From CAWGCE01 sp964480915 (GTDB lineage Bacteria > Planctomycetota > Planctomycetia > Pirellulales > Pirellulaceae): a stretch of DNA of 64,000 nt. The notes beneath the pieces are model-generated. The model was not told the origin of the DNA and made no database searches. It saw only the letters and a list, made by a program, of their open reading frames with translations. Both the position numbers and the translations under genes were made by a program. Where the stretch lies: positions 62,001 to 126,000 of the forward strand of contig CAYZRS010000003.1 in assembly GCA_964480915.1 (NCBI GenBank). The letters run 5' to 3'. Positions 40,976 to 48,903 of the stretch are shown here, piece after piece (position 1 is the stretch's first letter; the number at the start of each line of letters is the position of its first letter).

Positions 40976-41449
40976 TTATGTCGCGAGTTCGGTGGTGATT
41001 CTTTCGCTCAACTTGCCCAGATGGTGATGCAAATGGTCAAGGTAATCGGTCACTAAGAATCCAAGCGTGCAGCTTTCGTAGGGAGGAATGGTACACGGCG
41101 TTGGAAGCTTCGATGCGGGAATGTTTCGGATCATCACAGCGATCTGGCGGTTGTAGTGGTACCACAGTTCGACGAGTGATTCCCAGTCGCAGGCCCGGTA
41201 GTGGGCCGCTGCCACCCATTCATTCTGTTCGTACTTTGGGAACACCAATTCCGTTGTGTGCTGAGCACGAACGAAACGCTGGTGATTGTTGCACGCGGAA
41301 TCGATGAGGTGTCCCACGACTTCCGAGAACGACCAGCGATCTGGCGAGGGTTTCAGATGTGCTGTCTGGGAGTCAAGCTCCAGCAACTTGCTGCGCCAGG
41401 TCTCGATGACTGTTTCGATTTCAGTCGCTGTTTCGTGGGGCGTCGGCAT
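40976..41449 (-). CDS. DinB/YfiT-like family protein
   Basis: A 157-residue four-helix protein of the DinB superfamily, which includes metal-dependent transferases using small thiols. Visible features are 'PSPDRWSFSEVVGHLIDSACNNHQRF', with the first metal-type His in GHLIDS, and 'YLDHLHHHLGKL' near the end with the further His residues. The frame extends upstream to 41653, but that part has no family character; the ATG at 41449 (MPTPHETATEIE) matches the usual family N-terminus. Substrate unknown. It stands alone; the next gene is on the same strand, 270 bases further. Confidence 0.8.
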   Translation of the reverse strand: MPTPHETATEIETVIETWRSKLLELDSQTAHLKPSPDRWSFSEVVGHLIDSACNNHQRFVRAQHTTELVFPKYEQNEWVAAAHYRACDWESLVELWYHYNRQIAVMIRNIPASKLPTPCTIPPYESCTLGFLVTDYLDHLHHHLGKLSERITTELAT

Positions 41450-41719
41450 GAATTGGGACCGTGGAAAAAGGTGGTTTCGTGACACGGCAGTTTTGACGTA
41501 ACCAGACGTAACCGGTGTCGCTAAGTTTGCATTATAGGCGTCGGAAATGGGTTGGCCATCCGGGCGCGCCTGGCTGCCGCTCGTCTTCAAAACGGCTCGA
41601 AGAGTCTGCGTCGGCAAACAATGTTTTGCCTGCGACATACGAGAAGGCGGCACGACAGATTTGCGAATGCGGTTTTGTGATGGACTTCGGTCGCGACCTC
41701 TTCTGTCTTGCCTAAGACG

Positions 41720-43546
41720 CTACTCGACTTGCTGCGATTTCCACTTTTCTATGACCGACGCCGCGTGGCTGTTTTCAGGATTCAGCTCGAGCGATTTCTT
41801 GTAGTTCAATATTCCCAGCTCTTGATCTCCTCGTTGCAGGTAGGCTTCGCCCAAACTGTCGAACGTGTTGAAGGCGTTCGGATAGAGGATCGTATTGATC
41901 CGGAAAATGTCGATCGCCTGATCAAGCTGCTGATGGTTCACGAGTTCGTAGCCGATCGAGTTCAGCCGTTCTTCCTGAACAGCCGGCACATTGGGGTCGG
42001 ACTCCTTCATTTGAATGTAACCGGCCAGTGCTTTATCGAACTCGCCCTCTGCCAGCCATTCGGAAGGCAGCTTTTCGTCATCGGCGAGTCGCCGAGCGAC
42101 GTCGTATTGGTTGGGACCATCGTCCCAGGGCCGCTGGAAGTGGATTCGGCTCTGGCCGGTTGCGGCATCGGTCGCATGGCGGATTAAAGATCTCATGCTA
42201 TGGGTGGCGTAGGTGTCTTCACCGACGCGGTAGATGTTCTTAGGGTCATTCGCACCCGTGGCGATCTGTAACTGGTCATCGGTGTGAGAAATCGTCAGTA
42301 GGCTGCCGCTGTGATCGTAGCGGCCGACCAGTTTGGCAATATCTTGGTCGCTGAGCGAGAGCTTCTTGTATTCGGGTAGCGTGTAGTGATGCCACTCGAA
42401 TGCGCGAGCGACCGAGTGAATGATCTCTTCCACGAAATCGGGATGGTTCGAGTTCGTAAGGACGACGACGCCATAGCCCCGATCGCGATGGAAGGTCGCC
42501 TCACTGGAAAAACCCTCGTTCCAACCGCCATGTCCGATGTAGATTTCACCGGCTCGGTCCTTAACACCGATTCCCAATCCAAATCCAGAATCGCCGATCG
42601 CTGTCATCATCTCTTGGGCCATGGCTTGCGATAAGAGGCGTTCGCTTTGTCCGTGATACGCGCGTTGCAATTCGATGAAAAACTGCGCCAGTTGGCTCGC
42701 CGTCGCATACAGTCCGGCCGGTGCCATTTCGGGATACGTGTGGCGTTTCCCGCTGACCAATGATCCGTCTGGCAGGTAACCGCTGGCCGCTTCGTCCGAT
42801 CGATCGGTAGGCAGTGGCTGTTGGTAGGTGCAAAGGGACATTTCTAATGGCGCGAGCAACGTCTCGTTCATGATTTCGGGAAATGATTTCCCGGTTGCGT
42901 CGATCATCATCTGCTGCAGCACGCAATAGCCGCCTCCCGAATAGCGAAAGCTGCCACCGGGTACCTTGTCGACACGGGTCGCACCCGAATTCGCCGGTCG
43001 CTGGCCATCGAGCAGCTCGGTCAAGGATGGAACGTCGAGCCCCTCACCGTATCCAAGAAAGCCATGATTGGTAACGCCACCGGTATGGCTGACCAAGTGA
43101 CGAAGTGTCACCTTCTTTTCCGCCGTAAATTCGTTGTCGGGTAGCTGCCAGCTAGTGAGCGAGTCGTTCACGTCGGCATCGAGTTCGAGTTGTCCCAGTT
43201 CAACCAGACGAAGAGCCGCGGCCGCCGATACCGGTTTGCTGATCGAAGCGCATTGGAAGAGCGTGTCGGTCGTCACGGGCTCGCCCGAGTCGCGATCTTT
43301 GACTCCGTACGCTTTGCTCCAGATGACCCGATTGTCTTTCACGACCGCCAGGGAGACGCCCGGCACGCCGTAATGTTCCATGCGATCTTGGATCGAGTCG
43401 AGTGGGTCGCCCTGGAAACGTGTCCCGAGTGTGAGCCCGGTTTCGACCTGTTCGATCAGTTGGTCTGTCGCAAGCGACGCGGTTCTCTCTTCGGCCGTCG
43501 CCATCGTCAAAGCACACAATGTCCAGATTGCGAGATAATACCGCAT
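41720..43546 (-). CDS. Beta-lactamase-fold serine hydrolase with C-terminal TPR-like tail
   Basis: A 608-residue exported class C beta-lactamase-type hydrolase. Signal peptide MRYYLAIWTLCALTMATA. The catalytic motif SISK (Ser101-Lys104) is followed by YSGG in place of the usual YxN (near residue 208), and by HGGWNEGF as the third motif. After about residue 430 there is a domain of unknown function and then TPR-like helices 'FDKALAGYIQMKESDPN', 'QLDQAIDIFRINTILYPN', 'QRGDQELGILNYKKSLELNPEN'. Such proteins act on D-amino-acid peptides or esters rather than on antibiotics. It is divergent from the second serine hydrolase gene at 43857, suggesting shared control. Confidence 0.9.
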   Translation of the reverse strand: MRYYLAIWTLCALTMATAEERTASLATDQLIEQVETGLTLGTRFQGDPLDSIQDRMEHYGVPGVSLAVVKDNRVIWSKAYGVKDRDSGEPVTTDTLFQCASISKPVSAAAALRLVELGQLELDADVNDSLTSWQLPDNEFTAEKKVTLRHLVSHTGGVTNHGFLGYGEGLDVPSLTELLDGQRPANSGATRVDKVPGGSFRYSGGGYCVLQQMMIDATGKSFPEIMNETLLAPLEMSLCTYQQPLPTDRSDEAASGYLPDGSLVSGKRHTYPEMAPAGLYATASQLAQFFIELQRAYHGQSERLLSQAMAQEMMTAIGDSGFGLGIGVKDRAGEIYIGHGGWNEGFSSEATFHRDRGYGVVVLTNSNHPDFVEEIIHSVARAFEWHHYTLPEYKKLSLSDQDIAKLVGRYDHSGSLLTISHTDDQLQIATGANDPKNIYRVGEDTYATHSMRSLIRHATDAATGQSRIHFQRPWDDGPNQYDVARRLADDEKLPSEWLAEGEFDKALAGYIQMKESDPNVPAVQEERLNSIGYELVNHQQLDQAIDIFRINTILYPNAFNTFDSLGEAYLQRGDQELGILNYKKSLELNPENSHAASVIEKWKSQQVE

Positions 43547-43856
43547 GAATCACCGTTTCCTTAGTTCAAGATAAATGTCGTTTTTTCCGGATTGTCTTGC
43601 CGGCCGGGGGCAGCGAGCTTCGCGCATCCGTTTCCCATAGTTACTCTCAGCGATGAGGCGACTTTCTTGCACGCGATCATCAATTTCTTCAATATTGGGT
43701 CGGTTCGATTGGCACAATGGTCGTCGAACGACTGTCAGGCTAGATTCTCCGAGGTATCCAATCTTTTGCCGCATGATAAAACCGAAGCTCCGTCGCCCGC
43801 TTTTTGCTCGCTCATCTTTCACTTGGTCAGCTCTCACATTTTGGAAAGAAAGACCG
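43547..43856. other. Divergent intergenic region between two serine hydrolase genes
   Basis: About 310 bases that must hold both promoters. No hairpin, direct repeat or convincing promoter pair stood out. The frame of the right-hand gene is open back to 43653, but without a signal peptide. Confidence 0.45.
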
Positions 43857-45041
43857 ATGGTTTTGATTTCACATCGCTCCGCTTTATCACGGCCGGCCCG
43901 CCTGTCGGTACTGCTATTGATTTGCTTTAGTCTGGTCGGCAGCCGCCAGAGCCATGCGCAATTAGAACCGAGCGAAGCACTGGCGGCCAAGCTGGGTGAA
44001 ATTTGCAAGAAGCACCGGGTACCGTCGCTCGCAGCTGCGGCGGTAAATAGGGACGGCTTGTTGGAGATTGCGATTGACGGAGTACGCAAGCAAGGAATGA
44101 AAGAGAGAGTTGAACTGTCGGATCGATTTCCGCTCGGTTCGAACACCAAGTCGATGACCGGGGTGATCGCGGCGGCGCTGGTAGAATCGGGAAAGATCGA
44201 TTGGAAGACGACGATCAGCGAAGTCTGGCCGAAGGCGAGCAAGGACATTCATGAGGCGATGCGAGAGGTCACCTTGGACGACCTGTTGTCGCACCAAAGT
44301 GGACTGCCGGCCGATTTGGAGGGCCCCGCATGGGCCGGTTTTTTCAATGAACGACAATCGCCGGTGCTCGAGCGGCGGCGGCTAATGAAACTGGTTCTTT
44401 CCCAGGCTCCGTCAGAAACGCAAAACAAGTTTTCGTATTCAAATCTAGGGTACGCCGTTGCTTCGGCGATGCTGGAGACTCGCGCAAAGGAGCCGTTTGA
44501 GAAACTTGCGCAGAGGATTCTGTTCGATCCGTTGGAGATGAAATCGGCCGAGTTTCGTTCGATGAAGTCGGCAAAAAAAATGAAGCCGCCGTTTCTATGG
44601 GGGCACGACGCCCAAGGCAAACCGTTCGATCCGAGGATTGCCGGGGCCGAAAATCCGACCGTCTACGCAGCTTGTGGAACGGTGCATCTGTCCATCGAAG
44701 ACTACGCAAAGTATGCGCAGTGGGTCATCAAGGCCGAACCGGCACCGATCTTAACTACGCAAGCAGCCTTGGAGCATTTGCGCGAGCCCTTAGTCGACCA
44801 TGCTTCCCCCGGTGCCAGTTACGGCTGTGGTTGGATCCGATTTACTTCAGGATTTGGGACGACACTGCAGCATGCCGGCAGCAACACGAAGGCCTTTGCC
44901 CTGATCTGGGTTCTTCCCGATGCGAATCTGGCGGCATTTGCGTGCACAAATACGGGCGCTCCTCAAGCGATGGCAGCCTGCGATGAGGCGATTGGCCATT
45001 TGCTGCAGACTCATGGCAGTGCGAGCCCAAGGCAGGAATGA
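43857..45041 (+). CDS. Beta-lactamase-fold serine hydrolase
   Basis: A 394-residue exported class C beta-lactamase-type hydrolase. Signal segment LSVLLLICFSLVGSRQSHAQ (16-35). Motifs: SNTK (Ser95-Lys98), YSNLGY (Tyr-x-Asn) and HAGSN (His-x-Gly) in the expected order and spacing, so all three catalytic elements are intact. DDLLSHQSGLP is the usual family signature. The ATG at 43857 is preferred over 43653 because GGAAAGAAAG precedes it and the signal peptide begins here. It lacks the TPR tail of its divergent neighbour; the two share only the catalytic fold. The substrate cannot be told from sequence. Confidence 0.9.
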   Translation: MVLISHRSALSRPARLSVLLLICFSLVGSRQSHAQLEPSEALAAKLGEICKKHRVPSLAAAAVNRDGLLEIAIDGVRKQGMKERVELSDRFPLGSNTKSMTGVIAAALVESGKIDWKTTISEVWPKASKDIHEAMREVTLDDLLSHQSGLPADLEGPAWAGFFNERQSPVLERRRLMKLVLSQAPSETQNKFSYSNLGYAVASAMLETRAKEPFEKLAQRILFDPLEMKSAEFRSMKSAKKMKPPFLWGHDAQGKPFDPRIAGAENPTVYAACGTVHLSIEDYAKYAQWVIKAEPAPILTTQAALEHLREPLVDHASPGASYGCGWIRFTSGFGTTLQHAGSNTKAFALIWVLPDANLAAFACTNTGAPQAMAACDEAIGHLLQTHGSASPRQE

Positions 45042-45317
45042 AGCGAAAAGGCGGTTCGACACGGGCTAAATGCGGCCGTGATCGGGGTCGGTTGGGTATG
45101 ACACGGTCGGCTTAATCGACGTGATTTGATGAAAGTAGAGCATGGAATCGGGAACAGGGAGCCTGAAAATGCCTCCGAAGAGTGTGCTGAGAAGGGGAAA
45201 GAATCCTAAAAAAACAAGCATTATCCTTTAATCGCTACTCGGTTTCGACTAGGATCAGACGTAGCAGCAGTGCTAATTTCCAAGAGAATGTGACCAGTTT
45301 GCGAAGGAGTTTGTCTA

Positions 45318-46055
45318 ATGAGTGAATCGCACAAATTGACTATGTGCGCGAGTAAGATCGCTGCAATGTTTCTTTCCGTGGCCCTTCTGGCCGCGACTCA
45401 GTCCAGTTTCGCTGGGACTGTGACCCTAGATTTTGAAGCGGGGATTGCTCCCTTTGTGGCCGATTCTGGCGGTACCGTTAGCTGGACTCAGGTGGATACC
45501 GATGGTGATGGCACCACCGATACAGGCGCTATGGAGGTGATGGCGAATGGTGGCTATGCAGGCAACGCGGCAAAATTCGAAGTAGCTACCAACCCGGCTT
45601 TCTTGGCCGAATTGAACAACGCGATCGCGAACGGTGGTTCCATTTCCTATGACGTTTACGTGATTGCGGACGAGGTCATGGCAACGGCGGTTCCTGGTTG
45701 GTTCGAATCTTATTTCGTCGTGCAAACGGGGACCAATGCTGGTGCCAGCCTTTATGATCAAAATGCAATCACAACGGGGCAGACGTTCCCGCTTGCGGCT
45801 GGTACCGTTTTTACTCAGACGGTGACCATGCCCATTGTTCCGAATGGCACTGCCACGAATGACGGAAACGGAAACACAATTTCCTCCGCAGCAGATTGGG
45901 GCAACATTTGGCTGGGATCAAACAACGATGGTGCGGGCATTGCATCTTTGAAGATGTATTTTGACAATGTCGTCGTTGAGTCGGTTCCGGAACCAAGTTC
46001 GGCAATGCTGCTTGGTTTCCTCGCTTTGGGCCTGGGGTTCCTGCGAGTTCGCTAG
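45318..46055 (+). CDS. PEP-CTERM sorting domain protein
   Basis: A 245-residue exported protein. Signal peptide ending near SSFAG (about residue 33), then a beta-sandwich-like body starting VTLDFEAGIAPF, resembling carbohydrate-binding or jelly-roll modules of PEP-CTERM proteins. It has DTDGDGTTDTGA, a possible calcium loop. The C-terminus is a textbook sorting signal: VPEPSSAMLLGFLALGLGFLRVR. AAGGAG lies eight bases before the ATG. It is followed at once by a strong terminator, so it is probably a single-gene transcript that is well expressed. No exosortase gene is in the window. Confidence 0.9.
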   Translation: MSESHKLTMCASKIAAMFLSVALLAATQSSFAGTVTLDFEAGIAPFVADSGGTVSWTQVDTDGDGTTDTGAMEVMANGGYAGNAAKFEVATNPAFLAELNNAIANGGSISYDVYVIADEVMATAVPGWFESYFVVQTGTNAGASLYDQNAITTGQTFPLAAGTVFTQTVTMPIVPNGTATNDGNGNTISSAADWGNIWLGSNNDGAGIASLKMYFDNVVVESVPEPSSAMLLGFLALGLGFLRVR

Positions 46056-46089
46056 GCAAGAACTCGATTCGTTGATTAACAAATAGAAT

Positions 46090-46121
46090 GCCGAGTCCAG
46101 CATGCTGGACTCGGCTTTTTT
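46090..46121 (+). terminator. Strong Rho-independent terminator
   Basis: GCCGAGTCCAGC (46090-46101) pairs perfectly with GCTGGACTCGGC (46104-46115), or as an 11-bp stem with a CATG loop, followed directly by six T (46116-46121). It is 34 bases after the stop of the PEP-CTERM gene. The clearest terminator in the window. Confidence 0.92.
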
Positions 46122-46499
46122 ATCATTCCGCTTAATGCGTGCGCGGAACAGGGCGAGCGCTGCGATAACGTTACCCTTTTTTTCTCTCTACCTTGGGGCC
46201 GTTACCCCCAGGCTGCAAACGCATCGTCGATCATCGTGATCGGATCCGAATTGGACTCCGCCACGTCTCGCCTCCGCGATGGTTCGTTGTGAAAGGAGAA
46301 GAGGGGCGCTGCATTGTGCGGACCGAAATCTCTTCCCGAAGTGACTGAACGGCCGGTTCTGCCTCGATCGCGGGACGGATGTCGAGCCCGCCCTTTTTTC
46401 TGAAATATTTCTCAACTGGCGTAACAGCCGCCCCGGCGGCGCAATAGAGAGGCAACGTGTCCCCGATCCATCTGCCCCAACCCGCCAGAGATACCTGTC
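46122..46499. other. Intergenic region upstream of the 46500 LEPR-XLL gene
   Basis: About 380 bases. A pyrimidine run CCCTTTTTTTCTCTCT near 46170 is the only conspicuous feature. Small frames on the minus strand have no recognisable content. Promoter not placed. Confidence 0.45.
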
Positions 46500-47312
46500 A
46501 TGCGCCGCCCCGTTTCAGAAGAAAATTACCTGCAATTCCACAGCGAACAGCTCGAATCTCGCCAGCTGCTGGCCGGCAATGTAAACGTCGTGGCACGGCA
46601 CGGCGACGTAACGGTTACGGGCGACCATAGCGCGAACGACATCCTGATCTACGATGCCCCAGGAGACACGATTTACGTGGTGGGCCGAAATGCGACGAGC
46701 ATCAACGGTGGCTCTTTCGCTCAGGTGACGCTTCTCGATGATTTGAAAATCAATCTGAAACACGGCAACAACCGGATCGAGCTGGGTTTGGATTTGGGCA
46801 CCTTTCTCCATGTGAACGATGACCTCATTATTCGTACCGGACACGGATCAGATTCTTTGGTGACGAATAACCTCTTCGTCGGAGATGATTTGCGAGTCTC
46901 CCTTGGTGGCGGGACCAATTCAGTCACGGACGGATTCGCAGGCTTCAACTACTACACGGTCGGCGACGATGCTCGTATCACGTCCGGCGGCCAACTGGGC
47001 GTGGATATCGATTGGACTGTCGTCGGCGACTTGAGCATTTCGTCTGGTCACCAGGACGATTCCATTATTTTTCGAGGTAGCGTGTTCGACGATCTTTCGA
47101 TCTCATCGCGGGGTGGAAACGACTATGTCGGAATTGGCAACGGGCACATCTACGACGACTTGAGGATCTCAACAAGTGGCGGCGATGACTATGTCGTATT
47201 TTCAGATTCAACGGTTGGCGACAACTTTCGTGTGTCCATGAGTCATGGTTTCGACACCGCCTACATTGTGGGTGTCTTTGCGCAGATGTCGGGCGTTGAG
47301 GTATTGCTGTAG
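46500..47312 (+). CDS. LEPR-XLL-type exported beta-repeat protein
   Basis: A 270-residue protein resembling the 36380 product in design. SEQLESRQLLAGNV (15-28) is the planctomycete N-terminal motif. The body consists of beta turns of about 19-22 residues, with 'VGDDLRVSLGGGTNSV', 'VGDLSISSGHQDDSI', 'FDDLSISSRGGNDYVG' and 'YDDLRISTSGGDDYVV'. The GGDDYV turns are Asp-rich but do not follow the strict RTX nonapeptide. The C-terminus VGVFAQMSGVEVLL lacks a sorting signal. Likely a small surface protein of unknown role. It lies 135 bases upstream of the sigma factor gene on the same strand; co-transcription is possible but not shown. Confidence 0.8.
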   Translation: MRRPVSEENYLQFHSEQLESRQLLAGNVNVVARHGDVTVTGDHSANDILIYDAPGDTIYVVGRNATSINGGSFAQVTLLDDLKINLKHGNNRIELGLDLGTFLHVNDDLIIRTGHGSDSLVTNNLFVGDDLRVSLGGGTNSVTDGFAGFNYYTVGDDARITSGGQLGVDIDWTVVGDLSISSGHQDDSIIFRGSVFDDLSISSRGGNDYVGIGNGHIYDDLRISTSGGDDYVVFSDSTVGDNFRVSMSHGFDTAYIVGVFAQMSGVEVLL

Positions 47313-47447
47313 GGGCACGCCGGCTGAGCGGCGAATGCAAGAACCGATCGTGTAGAATGCGGGATTCGATTCTGGAACCATCCGAACGGAACGCGATGGG
47401 AGCGTGACGTCCGTGGCTAGATCCGTGGTAAAAAAAGGCAGCGACCA

Positions 47448-48224
47448 GTGGAGCCTACTCAACCTGAAGCGAGTCGCTTGAGTCGCATCGATACTCCATG
47501 GAGTATTGTTCGCCAAGCGCACGGAACCGTCGAAGCGGCCACGGCGGCGCAGCGACAGTTGCTGGACCGTTACGGTGGAGCGATCCGTCGATACTTGTTG
47601 GCTGCGCTACGAGATCGGGAAGCGGCCGACGAGCTGTTTCAAGAATTCGCATTGAAATTCGTTCAGGGTGATTTCAAACAGGTTGATCCTGAATTCGGTC
47701 GGTTTCGCTCCTTCGTGAAGACCGTTCTTTATCGAATGGTGGCGCTCCATTTTCGTAAGAAAGGGACACGCAAAGAGCACAATGTGTCTCAGCTCGTGGA
47801 ACAGGATTTCGAATCGGAAACGCCCAGCGTCGCTTTCGAGAGACGATTCATCGATTCGTGGCGAGATGACTTGTTGGAGAAAACGTGGGAAGCGCTGGCC
47901 GCATATGAAACGGGTGGCGGTGCCCCATACCACACGGTGTTACGTCTACGCATTGAAAATGCAGCTCTCCGTACGGCCGAACTAGCAGTCATCCTTAGCG
48001 ACAAACTCGAAAAGGAAGTTTCGGCCGGTGCGGGCCGAGTGCTTGTGCACCGTGCTCGTGAGAAATTCGCTTTCCTGTTGATCGAAATGATTGCTGCGTC
48101 ACTGGAAGACGCAACCGACGAAGCGATCGAGGCAGAATTGATCGACTTGCAGCTGATCGATTATTGCCGCGACGCTTTGGAGGCTCACAAGAAGAAAGGC
48201 CCGAGCGGAACGGGTTCTCCGTGA
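47448..48224 (+). CDS. ECF-type RNA polymerase sigma factor, planctomycete kinase-linked type
   Basis: A 258-residue sigma-70 family protein. Region 2 is visible in 'YLLAALRDREAADELFQEFALKFVQGDF' and 'GRFRSFVKTVLYRMVALHFRKK'. Region 4 (about 150-210) is less canonical, with 'RTAELAVILSDKLEKEVSAGAGRVLVHRAREKF'. The C-terminal 45 residues extend past region 4. The start is GTG, with AAAAAAGGCAG in front. The next gene begins 17 bases after its stop, so the two form an operon. A Ser/Thr kinase lies convergent 700 bases away; in planctomycetes such sigma factors are commonly encoded beside these kinases, which suggests, but does not prove, kinase control. Confidence 0.85.
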   Translation: MEPTQPEASRLSRIDTPWSIVRQAHGTVEAATAAQRQLLDRYGGAIRRYLLAALRDREAADELFQEFALKFVQGDFKQVDPEFGRFRSFVKTVLYRMVALHFRKKGTRKEHNVSQLVEQDFESETPSVAFERRFIDSWRDDLLEKTWEALAAYETGGGAPYHTVLRLRIENAALRTAELAVILSDKLEKEVSAGAGRVLVHRAREKFAFLLIEMIAASLEDATDEAIEAELIDLQLIDYCRDALEAHKKKGPSGTGSP

Positions 48225-48241
48225 CCGGCGAAAGTAGGATT

Positions 48242-48604
48242 ATGTTGAACGCAGACGAAAAACAAGCATCCGTCAAACAAATCGGCGCCGCGCTCGTCGC
48301 TGCTTGGGAATCAGGACAGCGGCAACCGGTTGAGTATTTCATGGATGGCCTGACCGCTTTCAGTCGACTCTCCTGCCATGCCCAGCACGAGGCCCTAATC
48401 CGGCTGATCCATCTGGAAGTAGAATTGGCACGAAAATCGGGTCAGTCACCGACGCTCGAAGAAATGCAAATGCGATTCCCGTCCGTCGACTCGGAGACAC
48501 TCGTCGAATTGCTCACACTGCCGTCGTTGCCACCGCGAAAGTTAGAGCCGTTGACCAACTTCGGATCGAAGAGGGCCAAGCAGGCGTGCGATGACCTGGC
48601 TTAA
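48242..48604 (+). CDS. Small protein resembling the pre-kinase segment of planctomycete Ser/Thr kinases
   Basis: A 120-residue protein starting 17 bases after the sigma factor stop, with AGGA just before the ATG. Its core, AAWESGQRQPVEYFMDGL, LIRLIHLEVELARKSGQ and PTLEEMQMRFPSVDSE, matches from memory the segment that in many planctomycete kinases precedes the catalytic domain (pattern W-x-x-G-x-x-P-x-I-E-x-Y, LELE-x-R-R-x-G, PT-x-E-E-Y-x-x-RFP). Here no kinase domain follows in frame; the sequence ends after a Lys/Arg-rich tail. The nearby kinase lacks this segment. It could be a free adaptor or a remnant of a broken kinase gene. I cannot decide from sequence alone. Confidence 0.75.
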   Translation: MLNADEKQASVKQIGAALVAAWESGQRQPVEYFMDGLTAFSRLSCHAQHEALIRLIHLEVELARKSGQSPTLEEMQMRFPSVDSETLVELLTLPSLPPRKLEPLTNFGSKRAKQACDDLA

Positions 48605-48903
48605 GTCAGGCTGTCCACGGGTGCCGTTTGGTTCGGGTGCGGATGACAGGGGTTGCCGCCCCACAGTGCTCGCTGTCACTCGCGATGATTTATAGCGTTG
48701 GATCGATCGTCAGCTGCGCGGCTGCTTCGCCGTCATGTCGTCTTGATGAAAGACGGACGAGAGACAGACCCATCGTGCTGCGGTAGCGCGTCACGTAGCC
48801 GAGTCTGCCCCAGACTCGGGCGGTCGCAAGACCGCGTTTCCAGCAGCGTCGTCAGAAGGGCGTGGTCCCTGGAAAACTCATCCGACGCACCAGCCGATCC
48901 GCG
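48605..48903. other. Convergent intergenic region holding a hairpin repeat
   Basis: About 300 bases between the stops of the small sigma-linked gene and the kinase. Besides the 50-nt repeat listed separately, I see no coding potential. No kinase-domain remnant was recognised in the region. Confidence 0.5.
48786..48835 (-). repeat. 50-nt dispersed hairpin repeat, copy A
   Basis: On the plus strand two hairpins abut: CCGAGTCTG (48799-48807), loop CCC, CAGACTCGG (48811-48819), then GCGGTC (48820-48825), loop GCAA, GACCGC (48830-48835). Both stems are perfect, and the second loop fits the GNRA type. The reverse complement aligns to 40263-40312. No T run follows in either direction. It lies between convergent genes. 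Confidence 0.7.

Noticed and set aside
46990..47220. GGDDYV turns in the 46500 protein, considered as RTX toxin repeats
   Set aside because: Spacing is about 20 residues and the GGxGxDxUx nonapeptide is not followed; no type I secretion gene is nearby.
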